A DNA stretch of 64,000 bases from Silene conica. Lineage: Eukaryota > Streptophyta > Magnoliopsida > Caryophyllales > Caryophyllaceae. Shown here piece by piece: positions 10,632-22,417 of this stretch. How positions within the stretch are numbered: position 1 is the first letter of the stretch; each line of letters starts with the position of its first letter. A program made the translations under genes and the position numbers. The notes beneath the pieces are model-generated. The model was given only the letters and a program-made list of their open reading frames with translations, was not told the origin of the DNA and searched no databases. Location: positions 5,480,649-5,544,648 of the forward strand of contig CM055312.2 of the NCBI GenBank assembly GCA_029255685.2, given 5' to 3'.

Positions 10632-11813
10632 TCACTGAGGAACGGGAAGCGGCTGTAGCAAACCACCAGGTCTCCTATGCTCTATCTTGACTTGTTGACA
10701 AGTCAAGCACCTACTAACATAATCCAAGATCTCCTTCTTCATACCAGGCCACCAAAACATAAGCCTCAAATCCTTGTGCATCTTTTCTCCTCCCGGATGA
10801 ACTGAATACAGTGACAAATGAGCCTCATCAAGAACCCTCTTCCTCAAATCTGGCACATCAGGAACATACATCCTACCACGGCACCTAAGGAAACCATCAG
10901 CATCAATCACCAAGTCAGGTGCAACACCACTCGAAATCTTAGCCTCGAACTTCTTGAAATCGGCATCTGAAGGTAAACTCTGGCGAATCTCCCAATATAA
11001 AGACGGCTCGGCAGTCATAGCAGCTAACCAATCAAAACCACTACCCACCATCTCTAATCTCAGCTTCCGGAACTCGGAACACAACTCATCGGGCAATACT
11101 CTCATGGCACTCATCGAGTGAGAAGTCTTGCGGCTAAGCGCATCTGCAACTACATTGGCTTTTCCCTCATGATATAACAACTCGATGTCGTAATCTTTCA
11201 CCAACTCTAGCCAACGTCTCTGTCTCATGTTAAGGTCCTTCTGTGTAAAAATGTACTTAAGACTCTTGTGATCTGTGAAAATACGGCAATGAGATCCAAT
11301 CAGGTAATGTCGCCACATCTTCAAAGCATGAACGACTGCGGCCAACTCCAGGTCATGTGTCGGATAGTTCACCTCATGAACTCTCAACTGTCTAGATGAA
11401 TATGCTATCACCTTACCACTCTGCATCAGTACGCATCCAAGTCCTAACATCGAAGCATCACAATACACATCAAAGTCAACTCCGATCTCTGGCAAAGCTA
11501 ACACGGGGGCGGAAGTCAATCTGGTCTTCAACTCCTGGAAAGAACTCTCGCACTTATCGGTCCACACAAATTTGGCTTCTTTCTTCAGCAACTGAGTCAT
11601 CGGGCGAGCTAATCTAGAGAAATCCTCAACGAATCTACGATAATAACCAGCCAATCCAAGGAAACTACGGATCTCTCCAACATCTTTGGGACTCTCCCAA
11701 TCAACGACAGCCTCAATCTTCGCGGGATCGACCATAACTCCCTCACTAGATATCACATGTCCGAGAAATGCAACCTTAGAAAGCCAAAACTCGCACTTTG
11801 AGAACTTCGTGAA
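10632..11813 (-). pseudogene. Tekay RT end, RNase H and integrase zinc-binding domain
   Basis: This continues in the same frame as the gag-RT segment after the stop at 11814-11816. It has the RT thumb region ([20 protein letters not shown]), RNase H ([53 protein letters not shown]) and the integrase HHCC zinc-binding region ([15 protein letters not shown] ... CLTCQQVK). A second in-frame TGA at 10632-10634 follows ...LPVPQ, where the family usually has a Trp, consistent with TGG to TGA. Downstream integrase continues in the same frame. Confidence 0.87.
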
Positions 11814-14009
11814 TCACTTCTGACGACGCAATATCCCAAGAATCAATCGAAGATGCTCAGCATGTTCCTCATCGGTCTTCGAATAAATGAGAATGTCATC
11901 GATAAACACCACAACACAAGTGTCAAGATACTCACTGAAGGTACGGTTCATCTGATCCATGAAGATGGCAGGTGCATTAGTCAACCCAAAAGGTATGACT
12001 ACGAACTCAAAATGCCCATATCTGGTACGAAAAGCAGTCTTCGCAATATCAGCCTCTCTCACTGGAATCTGATGATAACCCGATCGAAGATCAATCTTGG
12101 AAAACCTAGAAGCACCTCTCAACTGATCAAATAAGTCATCTATCCTAGGCAAAGGATATCTATTCTTCACGGTCACTCGGTTCAACTCTCTATAGTCAAT
12201 GCAAAGTCTCATGGAACCATCTTTCTTCTTAACGAACAAAACGGGAGCACCCCACGGAGAAGCACTAGGTCTAATGAAACCCTTCTCGATCATCTCCTCT
12301 AATTGCTGCTTCAACTCTTTCAACTCTGGCGGAGCCATACGGTAAGGAGCTTTGGAAATCGGTCCGGTACCTGGAACAAGCTCAATAGTAAACTCCACAT
12401 CTCTCTCTGGCGGTATCCCTGGCAAGTCATCTGGGAACACATCTGGATACTCACGAACAATGGCTACATCCTCAAGCTTCGGTAGCGATGGTTTAGCAGC
12501 TGTAACAACACACAGGAAGGCTTGGCAACCCTTCCTAAGAAGATGAGAATCTTTCATTGAAGAAATCACTCGGACACCCTTTTGAGGGCGAGTTCCCCTA
12601 TAGGAAACACGAACTCCTGAAGAACTCCTCAAGCAGATTTTCTGGTCGCGACACTCGAAGCGAGCATGGTATCGCGATAACCAATCCATACCGAGGATAA
12701 TGTCAAACTCCTCGAGAGGAAATCTCAGTAAGTCCGCTGGAAATGTGGCTTGACCAATAATAATAGGAACATCCCTATGGGACGAAGAGCAGGAAAACAC
12801 GTCTCCAGAAGGTAAGGAAATGGAAGTCTCCTCAACCAATGAAGACTCAAGAGCTAGACGGTCGGCGAACTGAGTCGATATAAATGATAAAGAAGCTCCA
12901 GTATCGAATAAAATAAGGCACTCAGCACCAAGAACAGAAAAGATACCGGCAACAATGTCTGGATGAGCCTCTACTTCAGCCCTAGTCATCACGAAGATCT
13001 TCCCCTTCGGCTTTCCTCCTCTGGTCGCTGCAGCAGCAGTGGCAGCCTTGCCAAGAACAGTATCCTTCTCAGGACAATCAAAGGACCTATGCCCATATCC
13101 ATTACAAGTATAACACTTATAGGCATTCTTGAAACAATCAAACCCTGGATGAAGCGGTTTACCACAACGGCGGCAAACAGTAGAAGCAGTGTCGGTGTGA
13201 AATGTGGTCTTAGCAACCGGAGCAGAGAACCTCTCAAAACGCTTCTTCTGAGAAGAAGGCGAAGAAGTAGAAGGAACGAATGGTCTCTTCCCCTGGTACA
13301 CTGATCTCTGGTGAGGTGTCACACTAGAAGTAGCGGCACGGGTCTCAGCATCTATGGCACGAATAGAATTCTCGGCCCAAATAGCATCATCATATACCTC
13401 CACAAAAGAAGTCGAATCTCGACGAACCATGCTCTCGATGCGTGGCCCTAGCTTGCCACGGTAAAAGTAGACTCTCTCGGCCTCATCTCTGACAAATCTC
13501 GATGCGAAGTGAGCAAGTTGATTGAAACGGTCTGTGAACTCCTGAACTGACATCTTGCCTTGCTTTAAATCCATGAATTCTTTGAGTCGCTGTGATCTGA
13601 GCTCTTTAGGATAGAACCTCGTCTCGAGCTTATCCTTAAAAGCATCCCAATCGAACAGAGGATCATGAGTGAAAGTAGGTCCTGTCAACGCCCACCACCT
13701 ATCGGCCTCAAGGGTAAGAAAGTGAGTGGCTAACCGCACTCTATCCTCTCTACCCACCGAATACGTAGTGAAGTTCTTTTCCATCTCTCTGAACCACCCG
13801 GTAAGAGCTACCGGATCAACCTCGCCACCATATGTCTTCACGTGGCTACGGGACATCTGAGAAGCTATCCATGAGAAACTACCAGGACGATTAGCTTCGC
13901 CGCCTGGCGGTGGAGGAGGTGGAACATTCTCTGCTTGCTGTCTCTGAGTCTCAAGCAAATGCTGAATTGCTTGCAGCACAATGTTATCAGCAGCCCTAGG
14001 TCTCACCAT
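11814..14009 (-). pseudogene. Tekay gag, protease and reverse transcriptase (start of polyprotein)
   Basis: I place the start at the ATG at 14009 (MVRPRAADN) because element B's gag starts equivalently at 54392; an upstream in-frame ATG at 14051 is less likely. Order: gag core ([42 protein letters not shown]), two zinc knuckles ([14 protein letters not shown] and [14 protein letters not shown]), aspartic protease ([11 protein letters not shown]), RT ([38 protein letters not shown]). RT active-site aspartates are intact. The frame stops at a TGA (11814-11816) after LRRQK where the family continues, so this is a nonsense mutation. Confidence 0.9.
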
Positions 14010-14162
14010 CCTTTCAAGAGAGAAAACAAGTATTAGCTTAGCAAGTAGCAATCACAAATAGACTACAAAATAAGTCCTTAGATCTACCCATCTCTCATTC
14101 ATTATTTGTTTATTTGGTCAAGTTAAGGTTGGGGGTCACATGAGTGCGTCGGGAGCAATAAT

Positions 14163-14176
14163 GCTCTGATACCAAC
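14163..14176 (-). promoter_or_regulatory. Primer binding site of element A
   Basis: The minus strand reads GTTGGTATCAGAGC directly after the 5' LTR, complementary to the 3' end of initiator tRNA-Met. The same site stands at 54226-54239 in element B. Confidence 0.85.
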
Positions 14177-14896
14177 TGTAAAACCCCTCGCGAAAGCGGA
14201 GTTATAAACATACAAAAGTACCAAAATTGCAGCGGAATTAAAACTTTTTAAAGAAAACAACATGCGAGAAGTCTTAAACTGAAACAGAAACTGAAACTAA
14301 AATAAAACCAAAATAGATAAGTAACAGTTCTAAGTTTCAAAACCAATATGTACATCAGCCTGGGATGGAACATCCCTACAGGCACCAAAACGAAAGTAAC
14401 ACAAGTCTAAGAGTCTAGCTATGCGATATAAGGTAAGTCATATGATGACAGCAGGATCATCACTCGCTAGCTCTCGTGAACCCATCTCCAACCAGCATGT
14501 ACCTACATACATGAAAACATGTACGCCACAATCAGTGGGAAGTGACTAGAGTTCTCCTAGCCACCTCTTGTGACAACACGTAACATATAAAACAATACAG
14601 AATACTCCAACATATAACAACATGTGAAGCATAAACATCTCATCATCTGATCTCTTACTAACATGCGATTACAATGCACGGCTCTCAACCAACTTCATAA
14701 ACAAATAGGAAGGAGAGCCGGTTTCCCTACTGGTTACCCAGTCGGGGGGTCTTTCAATCCAATTATTTATGAAACCGAACTAAGAGTCATCCAATGCCTT
14801 GGATGATTTAACCACAAACATATGAACATCAATAACCTATTATGCATATCTGACACTGTACCATCATCAAGGCAAGTAGATATGAAACAGCAAGTA

Positions 14897-15484
14897 CAAA
14901 GGTTCAGAGGCGACATCTTAACGCATAACCTATGTACTAAAACAATCAGCAAGTATAAGGTTCAGAGGCGACATCTTAACGCATAACCTATATACCAAGT
15001 TCACAATATCAAGCAAGGACTCAGAGGCGAAAACTCAACGCATGGACCGGCTATTACCGAACACTAGACTCAGAGGCGAAAACTCAACGCATGGACTAGC
15101 ATTCGATTCACTATCACAAGTAAGGAACTCAGAGGCGAAAACTCAACGCATGTTCCCCTACCACATCACAAGATACTAGACTCAGAGGCGAAAACTCAAC
15201 GCATGTTCTAGCACCAAACACCTGCACGCCGGGTAAGGTATGACAACCTGACTGCCCTGTCGTGCAGTTGCTCTACTCGTCAGACTCAGAGGCCAGCTTA
15301 AGGCATGTCCTGACGCGATCACACATACATGTCTGGACTCAGAGGCGAAAACTCAACGCATGTCCCAGACACGACAAACAGACATGTATGGAACTCAGAG
15401 GCGAAAACTCAACGCATGTTCCCATACACGACAAACAACTCACGTATTAAGTTCAGAGGCCAGCTTAAGGCATAACTTAATACG
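14897..15484 (-). repeat. Tandem hairpin array in the 5' LTR of element A
   Basis: Counterpart of 7297-7884, shifted by 7600 bp, with the same unit order and the same stems. The bracket motifs are at 14711-14755 and 15577-15624. Confidence 0.8.
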
Positions 15485-15775
15485 CATCAAAACAATATCA
15501 TCCAAGTCTATGAACTACTCTATAGTTCTATCTTTAACCTCTAATCAACACCTAATTGACCCCGAGAACTAAGATGAGGGAGAGCCGGTTTCCCTTTCGG
15601 TTGCCCGACCGGGGGGTCTCTATCCTCATTCCATTCCCGAGCCCAATATAATGTTGCCCATCCTCCCGGGACCTCAAATACATGTCAAGGGTACACAAAA
15701 CGAGTTTCAATCAAAACCGATTAACCATTTGAAAGTTACGATCAAACTTCAAAACTCAAAACAGCCTACAGGGGT

Positions 15776-16162
15776 CCCCCGACGGTCGGCAGGCAGCCGG
15801 TCGGCCGGCTGGTGACCTCCTCAGCCTTTCTTTCTTTTTCTGAACAACACACACGGACTCCCAGCCGGTCGGCAGGCAGCCGGTCGGCCGGCTGGGAACC
15901 CTATTCCTAGCCTTCACCAACTTCGTAACCATCCCCACATGCACTCCCAGCCGGCTGGCAGGCGGCCGGTCTGCCGGCTGGGCTTCCCTTTCTACTTAGG
16001 TTTTTCGCCAAAATATAACACACAAGAGACTACCAGCCGGTCGGCAGGCAGCCGGTCGGCCGGCTGGCAGTCCTAAGCCAAAATCTCAAAACTCTTAAAA
16101 ACACGAAACAACACTCCCAGCCGGTCGACCGGCGGCCGGTCGGTCGACCGGCTCAGAGAGCC
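15776..16162 (-). repeat. G/C-rich palindrome array in the 5' LTR of element A
   Basis: Counterpart of 8176-8562: five palindromic modules of CCAGCCGG..CCGGCTGG type in otherwise AT-rich sequence. The copies agree almost base for base. Confidence 0.75.
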
Positions 16163-17189
16163 TGATACGAAAATCGACATTTTCAGCCTTTTCAATAATC
16201 TCTTAAATCGACACTCAAACTTCAAAATAGCTACCATTGATGTTTACACAACATTAAGGATCATCCAATAGTACTAATTATCAGCAAACAAAACCAACAA
16301 CAATCCTCAAACGATTAATTTCATGTATCCGTCTTAACATATGAAAAACTGAAATTATACTTATGAACACATAACCTTATTTCCAAGCATGAATTCTTCA
16401 CATAAGCATAAACCTAAGCATGTTTCTAAGTCTAGTAAACATAAAACTTAAATAAAATCAGAAACAAACATGAGAATCCATCAAACATGCTAATATTCAC
16501 ATTAAGGCCGAGTTTCTCATTATCGTCACCTCTCAAGCTAATCCGGCTAAAGATCTTCCTCGAGTATGAAGCTATCAATGTCCGGGTTGTCAAATCCTTC
16601 GCCTGAAAACACAGAAAACCGGTTTAAGAACACAAAAACGGAATTGTACAAAACAGGCCAGATTTTCGAAATGGGGAAATGAGAAACCGAAGTGATAGAT
16701 GACTTGGAAATTGAACGAGGATTCCGAAAATGATATTTTTACCTTGAATTGATCGATGGATGATGAAGAAAAGATCAAAATAAGAAGATGTTTATGGAGG
16801 TTTTGTAGAAATGTTGTTTACAATGAAAGGAGTTGTGAGGAAGATGAATTATGACAACTTAAGGGTTTTTAGTAGGGTTCAGCAAAAAAAATCCGATACG
16901 AATTTTTATCCGAATCCGATCCGAATTACGGAAAAAAAATTCCGAATATATGGATACCGTTTAAAATGGATCTCCGATCCGGTTTTTTCCGAATAAACTG
17001 GACTGGATGTGGATCAAGATTTTCATAAAATTGGATATCCGAATCCGATCCGAATTTTAAAAATTTATACAAAAATGATTTGAAACTTCATGTTTAGTTT
17101 ATGCGGATTTTAGAGATATTTTGAAATTTGTAATAAAGACTTGTAATTTAATAATTCATGCGATCGGGGCTTATAATTTAATACACATA

Positions 17190-17374
17190 TTCTTATTTGC
17201 AACGGCACTATCCGTCGCAAGCTTGTGACGGATATCGTTTTCTCTCACAAAATACCCACTTTTTCTCTCTCACCAACACTATTCCTGTGGTCCCCTTTCT
17301 CCACTAACTCATTTTGTATCCATTTTATCTCACAAAATATCCGTCACAAATAATGACCCGTCGCAAGCAAGACT
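17190..17374. mobile_element. MITE with 'gtgacgg' terminal repeats
   Basis: Ends resembling TCTTATTTGCAACGG and, inverted, TCTTGCTTGCGACGG enclose 'ctctcacaaaatacccac', 'cccctttctccactaact' and 'ttttatctcacaaaat'. The same internal phrases occur inverted at 28571-28740, and related ends at 60553-60626, 61784-61927 and 62851-62895. The exact TSD could not be fixed. Non-coding. Confidence 0.6.
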
Positions 17375-17415
17375 TACTAAATTTAATAATGCATGCGATC
17401 GAGGCTTGTGATTTA

Positions 17416-17672
17416 CTCCCTCCATTTTTTTTATATCACCCCATTTCTTTATACACGTTTGCCAATACTCATTTTGTTTCGATTATATCTTTAGCTACAT
17501 ACTACTAAAAATTATAAAATTTTGATATTCTTAATCCTCTTATCAAGACAAATTAAAAAAGATCTCACATGAATATATTTCCGTGAACGGATTGAGAGAA
17601 AACTGACGTTGAATACCCGTTTGTGAATAGTGTCAAAAAGGGGATTGGGGTGATATAAAAAAATGGAGGGAG
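17416..17672. mobile_element. Stowaway-like MITE
   Basis: CTCCCTCCATTTTTTTTATA at the left and its inverted form at the right (TATAAAAAAATGGAGGGAG) are flanked by TA on both sides, as for Tc1/mariner-derived Stowaway MITEs. 257 bp, no coding capacity. It lies within the hAT element. Confidence 0.85.
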
Positions 17673-19023
17673 TAATAATTTATGTGATCAAAATTCAAGA
17701 CTTGTAATTTATGTGATCGAAAACCCCTTTTAAAATGGGTTGCAAAATGTGAAATGGACTACAATTGCCATTAGTTTTAGTTTGTAACAATACATTGGCC
17801 AATAGCCCAATAACTTTTGTGGAACTTTCTCCACTTTTAAATCTGGATCAAATCCGATTTCCGAAATCTGGATATCCGAATATTTGGATTCCGGATTATT
17901 GGATATCCGAAATATTCAGATCGGATGTGGATCACGAAAAATGAGAATTTCAAATTCGGATATCCGATCCGAATGCAAAAACCGGATCGGATATCCGGTT
18001 TTGCTCAGCCCTAGTTTTTAGGGGTTTATGTAGTTGTCCTTTCCGTATTATGAAACGGGTTAGGAAAATAGAACGGGTATTCGTTTTACGAGTTTAAGCC
18101 TTACCAAGTTTGTATTCGTCTTAAGGACTTGAGGTTCTTAAGACGGATCTTACTTATTAAATTAAAATCTTCCGAGATAAATTACTAAATTATTATTTTA
18201 TTACTTAAAATAATTTAAAACGCTTAAATTGGGTTTTACGAAAATACGGGATGTTACAGTGAGACCCGTAAAGTTATATATTGATTTTAATTCGAAATAA
18301 CTGCGTGAAATAATAGTTTTACAACTATTACGTAACACTTTTGATATAAGTTCGTAAACATGAATTTCTACGAAAACTGTCAATATGTATAACATGAACA
18401 TATTATATAGGAAAATATAGTAATTTCGAACGTCGTCTGTCTAGAACTATTACATAACAATTTATACCAAATGCATAATTACAATAAACAATAACAATTA
18501 ACAATTTACCGCAATCGAAATAAAATGTGGCGACAATACTAAATTAAAAACAATAAAAGTAACTTAATATTAATCTAACAACCAGGAATAGTGTACAAAT
18601 TAATATCATTAATTGAAATATTTTGTGAAAATCAAGTCATAAACAAAACTGTATAGACGTTAGATATAAAACAAAATCAAATTTTGATAAAAAAAATGTA
18701 TAGACGTTAGATATAAAACAAAATTTATGAACATTTATAATTTAGTTACGATGATACATATTTAGAATAATACGATTTAAAAACAACCCGTGCAATTATT
18801 TGCAAGGGCCAAAAACTAGTTAGTTCGTATATAAAAATAAATATTTTTTTCTCTTTGTGGTTATAAAAGTAGATACACTCATGCCAACTATATTTATAGT
18901 GTATTACTTTAATACACGCCTTATATTTAGTTTTATTCACTAATAAATACGCACGAAGGTAAATTAAAATGTTGCATCTAAAATATGATTCAAATATTTT
19001 GATTTTAAAATTTTTAAAGTGAC

Positions 19024-19049
19024 CGTGAATTTCGCGGGTTTAAAACTAG
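19024..19049 (+). other. Helitron-type 3' end
   Basis: A short imperfect hairpin (CCGTGAA..TTCGCGGG) is followed by 'tttaaaaCTAG' and a T, the form of a plant Helitron 3' terminus. The matching 5' TC end could not be assigned. Confidence 0.35.
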
Positions 19050-20948
19050 TATCATATCTAATTATCCTATCATATTATTTTTTCTTATTGGAATTTATTT
19101 TTGTTAAGTTATCAAAAATTCCATATTTTTGCTATATGATTTAGGAAACATATTTTTCTAAAAAAAAAAATAATTCCCACATATTATTCTAATATATAAG
19201 TAGAAGAAATTTTTGTATGCACGGTCCTAAATTCATGCCGGGTTCTTTTAATATTCACTTGCATGTATTTTAAAGTTTATATTTTTCTTTATTTTTATAA
19301 ATTTTATAGTAATTTTTCTTCTGTATTATTTTTTTCTGAATTTTTAGAATGTTAGTTTTAATGTAAATTACGGTTTTTAGGATACTAGTTTTAATCTCGT
19401 GCAAATAATGCACGGGCGACTTTTAAATCCGTGCAAAAAAATATTCGTGATTACGGTTACCTTTCTATAAAAATATTATTGATGACGAATTTTCCAATAA
19501 TTATTGTTGTTTTTGAGTAATTCCTTTTTTTGAGAAAAAATTGTTTAAAACGATTTCAGCATTTGAGATTTTTTAAAAAATGATTTGAATGACATAAAAT
19601 AACTTAATAATAATTGACTCAAAAATAACTCAAACCCGAAATAACCCAGTTCGATCAAATAACCCGACTTGATCGTCCCTTTTACCAGGTCTAGGGAGGG
19701 GGTTCAACAATTTTGTTTTTGCGTTACTATTTTGCCTAAAATTAGTAGTAAAAGTAATGATACTATAAATCTCCACTTCCCCGTACCCCAATGTTCATCG
19801 TAGTTATCACATTATCGATAACCCATCCATTTTTTCATATAATCAAATTGACTCAGCCATTTCTTTTCATATTATCAATAACTCAACCGTGTATATGAAT
19901 TATTTTTGTACCATGAAGACTGAAATCAATCGCATTTTTTTTATAATACATAATGTACTCCGTAATATTTTGTAATATCCAGGTTGTAATTTTTTTTATA
20001 TTATATTGGTAATATCATAGAAAACGATTTAACTTTTTCAGTGAACACTTTTTTTTATTATAACCAGTTGGTATTTGTAATTATTTAATTTGTAATTTTT
20101 GAATGTTTATTATATTGTATTGTATTAGTAATAACAAATGTATAATGTATGATGTTGCATAGTTTGTGTTATTAAATTTGGAATCATAATTTAAGTAGTT
20201 AAAAAACATAAAAAAAAAAAAATTAAATTGAGTAATGAAACATGGGAGACCTAAAAAAAAATATTTTTTCAACTTTAAAATCAAGAACCAATAGGAAGCC
20301 TTCATTTTCTATTCCTTTTATAGTAAATGGATTTACCAATTTTGATTTTCAGTATATATTTTTCAAATTTATTTCTATCCATAATTTTTTGGTATTTTTA
20401 AAATTTGTTTCTACTGAAATGCAATTTACTTTATTTTTCACTGTTTTTTTTATACTTTATAATTCATTTCACGAGTCTAACTTTTGGCATTCACATTTAT
20501 ATCATAATATATGTTTTGTATTAATATGTGTTGTATTATTTGGTGTATGTATTAATTGTTGACAGGGAACAAATTAAATCACCTAAAAGTTAGAAGAACC
20601 CACGTTTCATTATAAAATGGAATTGCCTTTTTTTTCCTAAAATCAATGAGTCAGTAGAACTGCTTAAACGGTTTTAGCTTTTATAGATAGGGGATACTAG
20701 TAACATTTAAGAATGAATTGAGATTTTGACTAAAATTAATGAGAGTTGAGTAGAGGAGATGAGAGAGGGTAATTGAATGGTACATAAAATACGGGGGATT
20801 CATATTCGGCCAAATTTCAGAAATTGATGAGCCAATGTGATGGTTTAAAATGACTTGCCTTTTATACTAGGTAGACGGAGCGACTACTCACATAATACAC
20901 AATGAGAGGGGGTTATTTTAAATTTTATTTTTCATGTTAGGTGTCTCA
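19050..20948. other. AT-rich intergenic DNA with one Helitron-like end
   Basis: No gene recognised. At 19385-19416 CTAG followed by CGTGCA..TGCACG reads, on the minus strand, as a Helitron 3' end. A 'tctaatatataagtagaagaa' stretch near 19187 could be a Helitron start. The remainder is low-complexity A/T sequence; the 106-codon frame at 20242-20562 has T-rich codons throughout and no recognisable domain, so I do not call it a gene. Confidence 0.5.
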
Positions 20949-20958
20949 TTAATTTAAT

Positions 20959-22131
20959 GAAAAATTACAATTTATCATCTATGATGTTCTCCTTTTTACA
21001 ATTTACCACCTAATATGTTCTAGTTTACAAATAACCACCTGATTTTGAACAAAATTCGCACTAACCTAACTTATTTTACATTCGTACGGCGTTCTTACGT
21101 AATTATCGACTCAATTTCATTTTTACGATTTCCGATCATTTTCAAGACCAAATTACCCTTACTTACCTAGACTTCTTACGTCGGTATTCCTACTCCTAGT
21201 ACTTCTCACTTCTCATTTCTAGGAAAAATCGACACTTATTATGAACCCTAAAAATCAATTTTCCTCTTTCTCCACCCTTTATCATGAAATAAGCATTCAT
21301 TAAATGTCTCATTCACTTGATTGTTCTTCAATCTCAAAACTCCATTTTGATTCCCAGATCAATTGATTGTCACCTTCACTTGTTCTTCATCTTTTTACCC
21401 ATTTGCATTCCTCAATCAATTGATTGTCCTTCAATTTCAAAGCTCCATTTTCAGCAACTATCTTATTGTTCTCCTCCATTATAAATGACATATTTTGGCT
21501 AATATCTACAAAAGAATTGTCAACTTTTGTCTTGTCATTTAAGACTTGGTAAATGATGTCCTTCCGTTGAGTTTTGATGTGAAATGAGCACACCCACGTT
21601 CAACAGTATTTCTGAAATTGTTCTAGGTTGTTGGATTCCTATGGGAAGATCCAGTGCCTTCATTTTGTGAGTATTCAAGTAGACATCACTTCCGCGGAAG
21701 ATAATAATTTACACTAGAATGAATAGAATTCATCTCAGTACCTTTACTCACTCAAAAATTAATTGAGATTAAAGAAATAAATGGGGAAACAAACCTGAAA
21801 TTGCCCAGAAATAAGGAAGAACCCTATGTTAATATTGTAAACGACTTATGGGTTTTTTTGCCGGATTTGGGGGTTTGTTGGAATTGGATGAATGGGCATT
21901 AGGGAAATTGATGAATACAGAGTCTAGGCAAGGGTAGTTTGGTCATGAAAATAATAGAAAGTCGTAAAATTAAATTTGAGTTGATAATTACGTAAAAACG
22001 TCACACGAATGTAAAATAAGTTAGATTGGTGTAGAATTTTCTCAAAGTTACGTGGTTATTTGTAAAGTAGAACATATTAGGTGGTAAATTGTAAAAGGGA
22101 AACATATTAGGTGGTAAATTGTAATTTTTCC
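20959..22131. mobile_element. Mutator-like element with about 215-bp terminal inverted repeats
   Basis: The left arm (20959-21175) and the inverted right arm (21918-22131) align along their length: GAAAAATTACAATTTA, 'ttacaatttaccacctaatatg', 'taacttattttacattcgt', 'tacgtaattatc', 'accaaattaccctta'. Flanks TTAATTTAAT at 20949-20958 and 22132-22141 give a 9-10 bp TSD. Long TIRs plus this TSD length indicate a MULE. The 1.17-kb element has no transposase; its centre holds a short unexplained reading frame at 21387-21593. Confidence 0.8.
21387..21593 (-). pseudogene. Possible captured gene fragment inside the MULE (unidentified)
   Basis: A 68-codon frame on the minus strand lies in the unique centre of the element. 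Its end (ISQNMSFIMEENNKIVAENG, then ALKLKDNQLIEECKWVKR) has the heptad-like, charged character of a short coiled coil. Upstream sequence is open in other frames, as if frameshifted. I do not recognise the gene. MULEs often carry host fragments, which is why I record it, but chance is possible. Confidence 0.25.
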
Positions 22132-22165
22132 TTAATTTAATGAAAGACAGTATCTCAAAGACCTA

Positions 22166-22415
22166 CTCCCTCCTACCCAAGATAAGTGTCCCGTTCTTCA
22201 TTTTTCTTTATTCGTCGTGTCCCGTTGTGTACTATTTGGAATGTTTTATTACCTTTTTACCCTTCACTATTTATATTTATTACCAACCCACCCACCCCTA
22301 ACCCAATAGAATACATTCTCTCTCCAAACTAAATACCCTTACCCTACCCAAAATACACAATCCATAAATCTTCAACTCACTAGCAAACGGGACACTTATC
22401 TCGGGTAGGAAGGAG
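22166..22415. mobile_element. Stowaway-like MITE
   Basis: CTCCCTCCTACCCAAGATAA at the left pairs with the inverted right end (GACACTTATCTCGGGTAGGA then AGGAG); TA flanks both ends (22164-22165, 22416-22417). 250 bp, non-coding, of a different family from 17416-17672. Confidence 0.85.
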
Positions 22416-22417
22416 TA

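Larger units (their letters stand above)
16873..18013. mobile_element. hAT-type non-autonomous element in the 5' LTR
   Basis: Ends are TAGGGTTCAGCAAAA and TTTTGCTCAGCCCTA, imperfect inverted repeats typical of hAT. An 8-bp duplication, GTTTTTAG, stands at 16865-16872 and 18014-18021. The 3' LTR has the empty site with one copy of GTTTTTAG, proving insertion. The subterminal parts carry many copies of 'ccgaatccgat/ggatatccgaa' in both orientations, possible transposase-binding sites. No transposase frame is present. Two smaller MITEs lie inside. Confidence 0.93.
6577..18258 (-). mobile_element. Complete Ty3/gypsy chromovirus, Tekay type (element A)
   Basis: LTRs at 6577-9509 and 14177-18258 enclose PPT, coding region and PBS, all oriented on the minus strand. 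Both ends are bordered by GTGAG (6572-6576 and 18259-18263), a perfect 5-bp TSD. After removing the hAT insertion both LTRs are 2933 bp; I noticed about a dozen base differences, so insertion looks recent. Coding order is gag, protease, RT, RNase H, integrase, chromodomain-like tail. Two stops and one frameshift make this copy defective. Confidence 0.93.
14177..18258 (-). repeat. 5' LTR of Tekay element A, with hAT insertion
   Basis: Same sequence as the 3' LTR plus 1149 bp (hAT element 16873-18013 and its duplicated 8 bp). Without this, length is 2933 bp, exactly that of the other LTR. As the promoter-bearing LTR of the minus-strand element it should drive gag-pol. The hAT sits in its first third in the sense of transcription. 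Confidence 0.92.
6123..18819 (+). mobile_element. Helitron-like repeat split by the Tekay element
   Basis: A start of the form TCTATATAAGTGCAAG follows a host A. The right end has a hairpin (CCCGTGCAA...TTGCAAGGG, 18787-18808) and then CTAG before a T at 18820, the Helitron TC...CTRR layout. Within it a second copy of the 5' part starts near 6501 ('ctatataattgcaagatt'), so about 375 bp are tandemly duplicated. The second copy is cut at 6576 and resumes at 18264. Net length without the retrotransposon is about 1.0 kb. No Rep/helicase is present, so it is non-autonomous. Confidence 0.5.

Noticed and set aside
20242-20562. 106-codon Phe-rich frame, possibly membrane protein
   Set aside because: Hydrophobicity follows from T-rich DNA; no family pattern, start context or neighbours.
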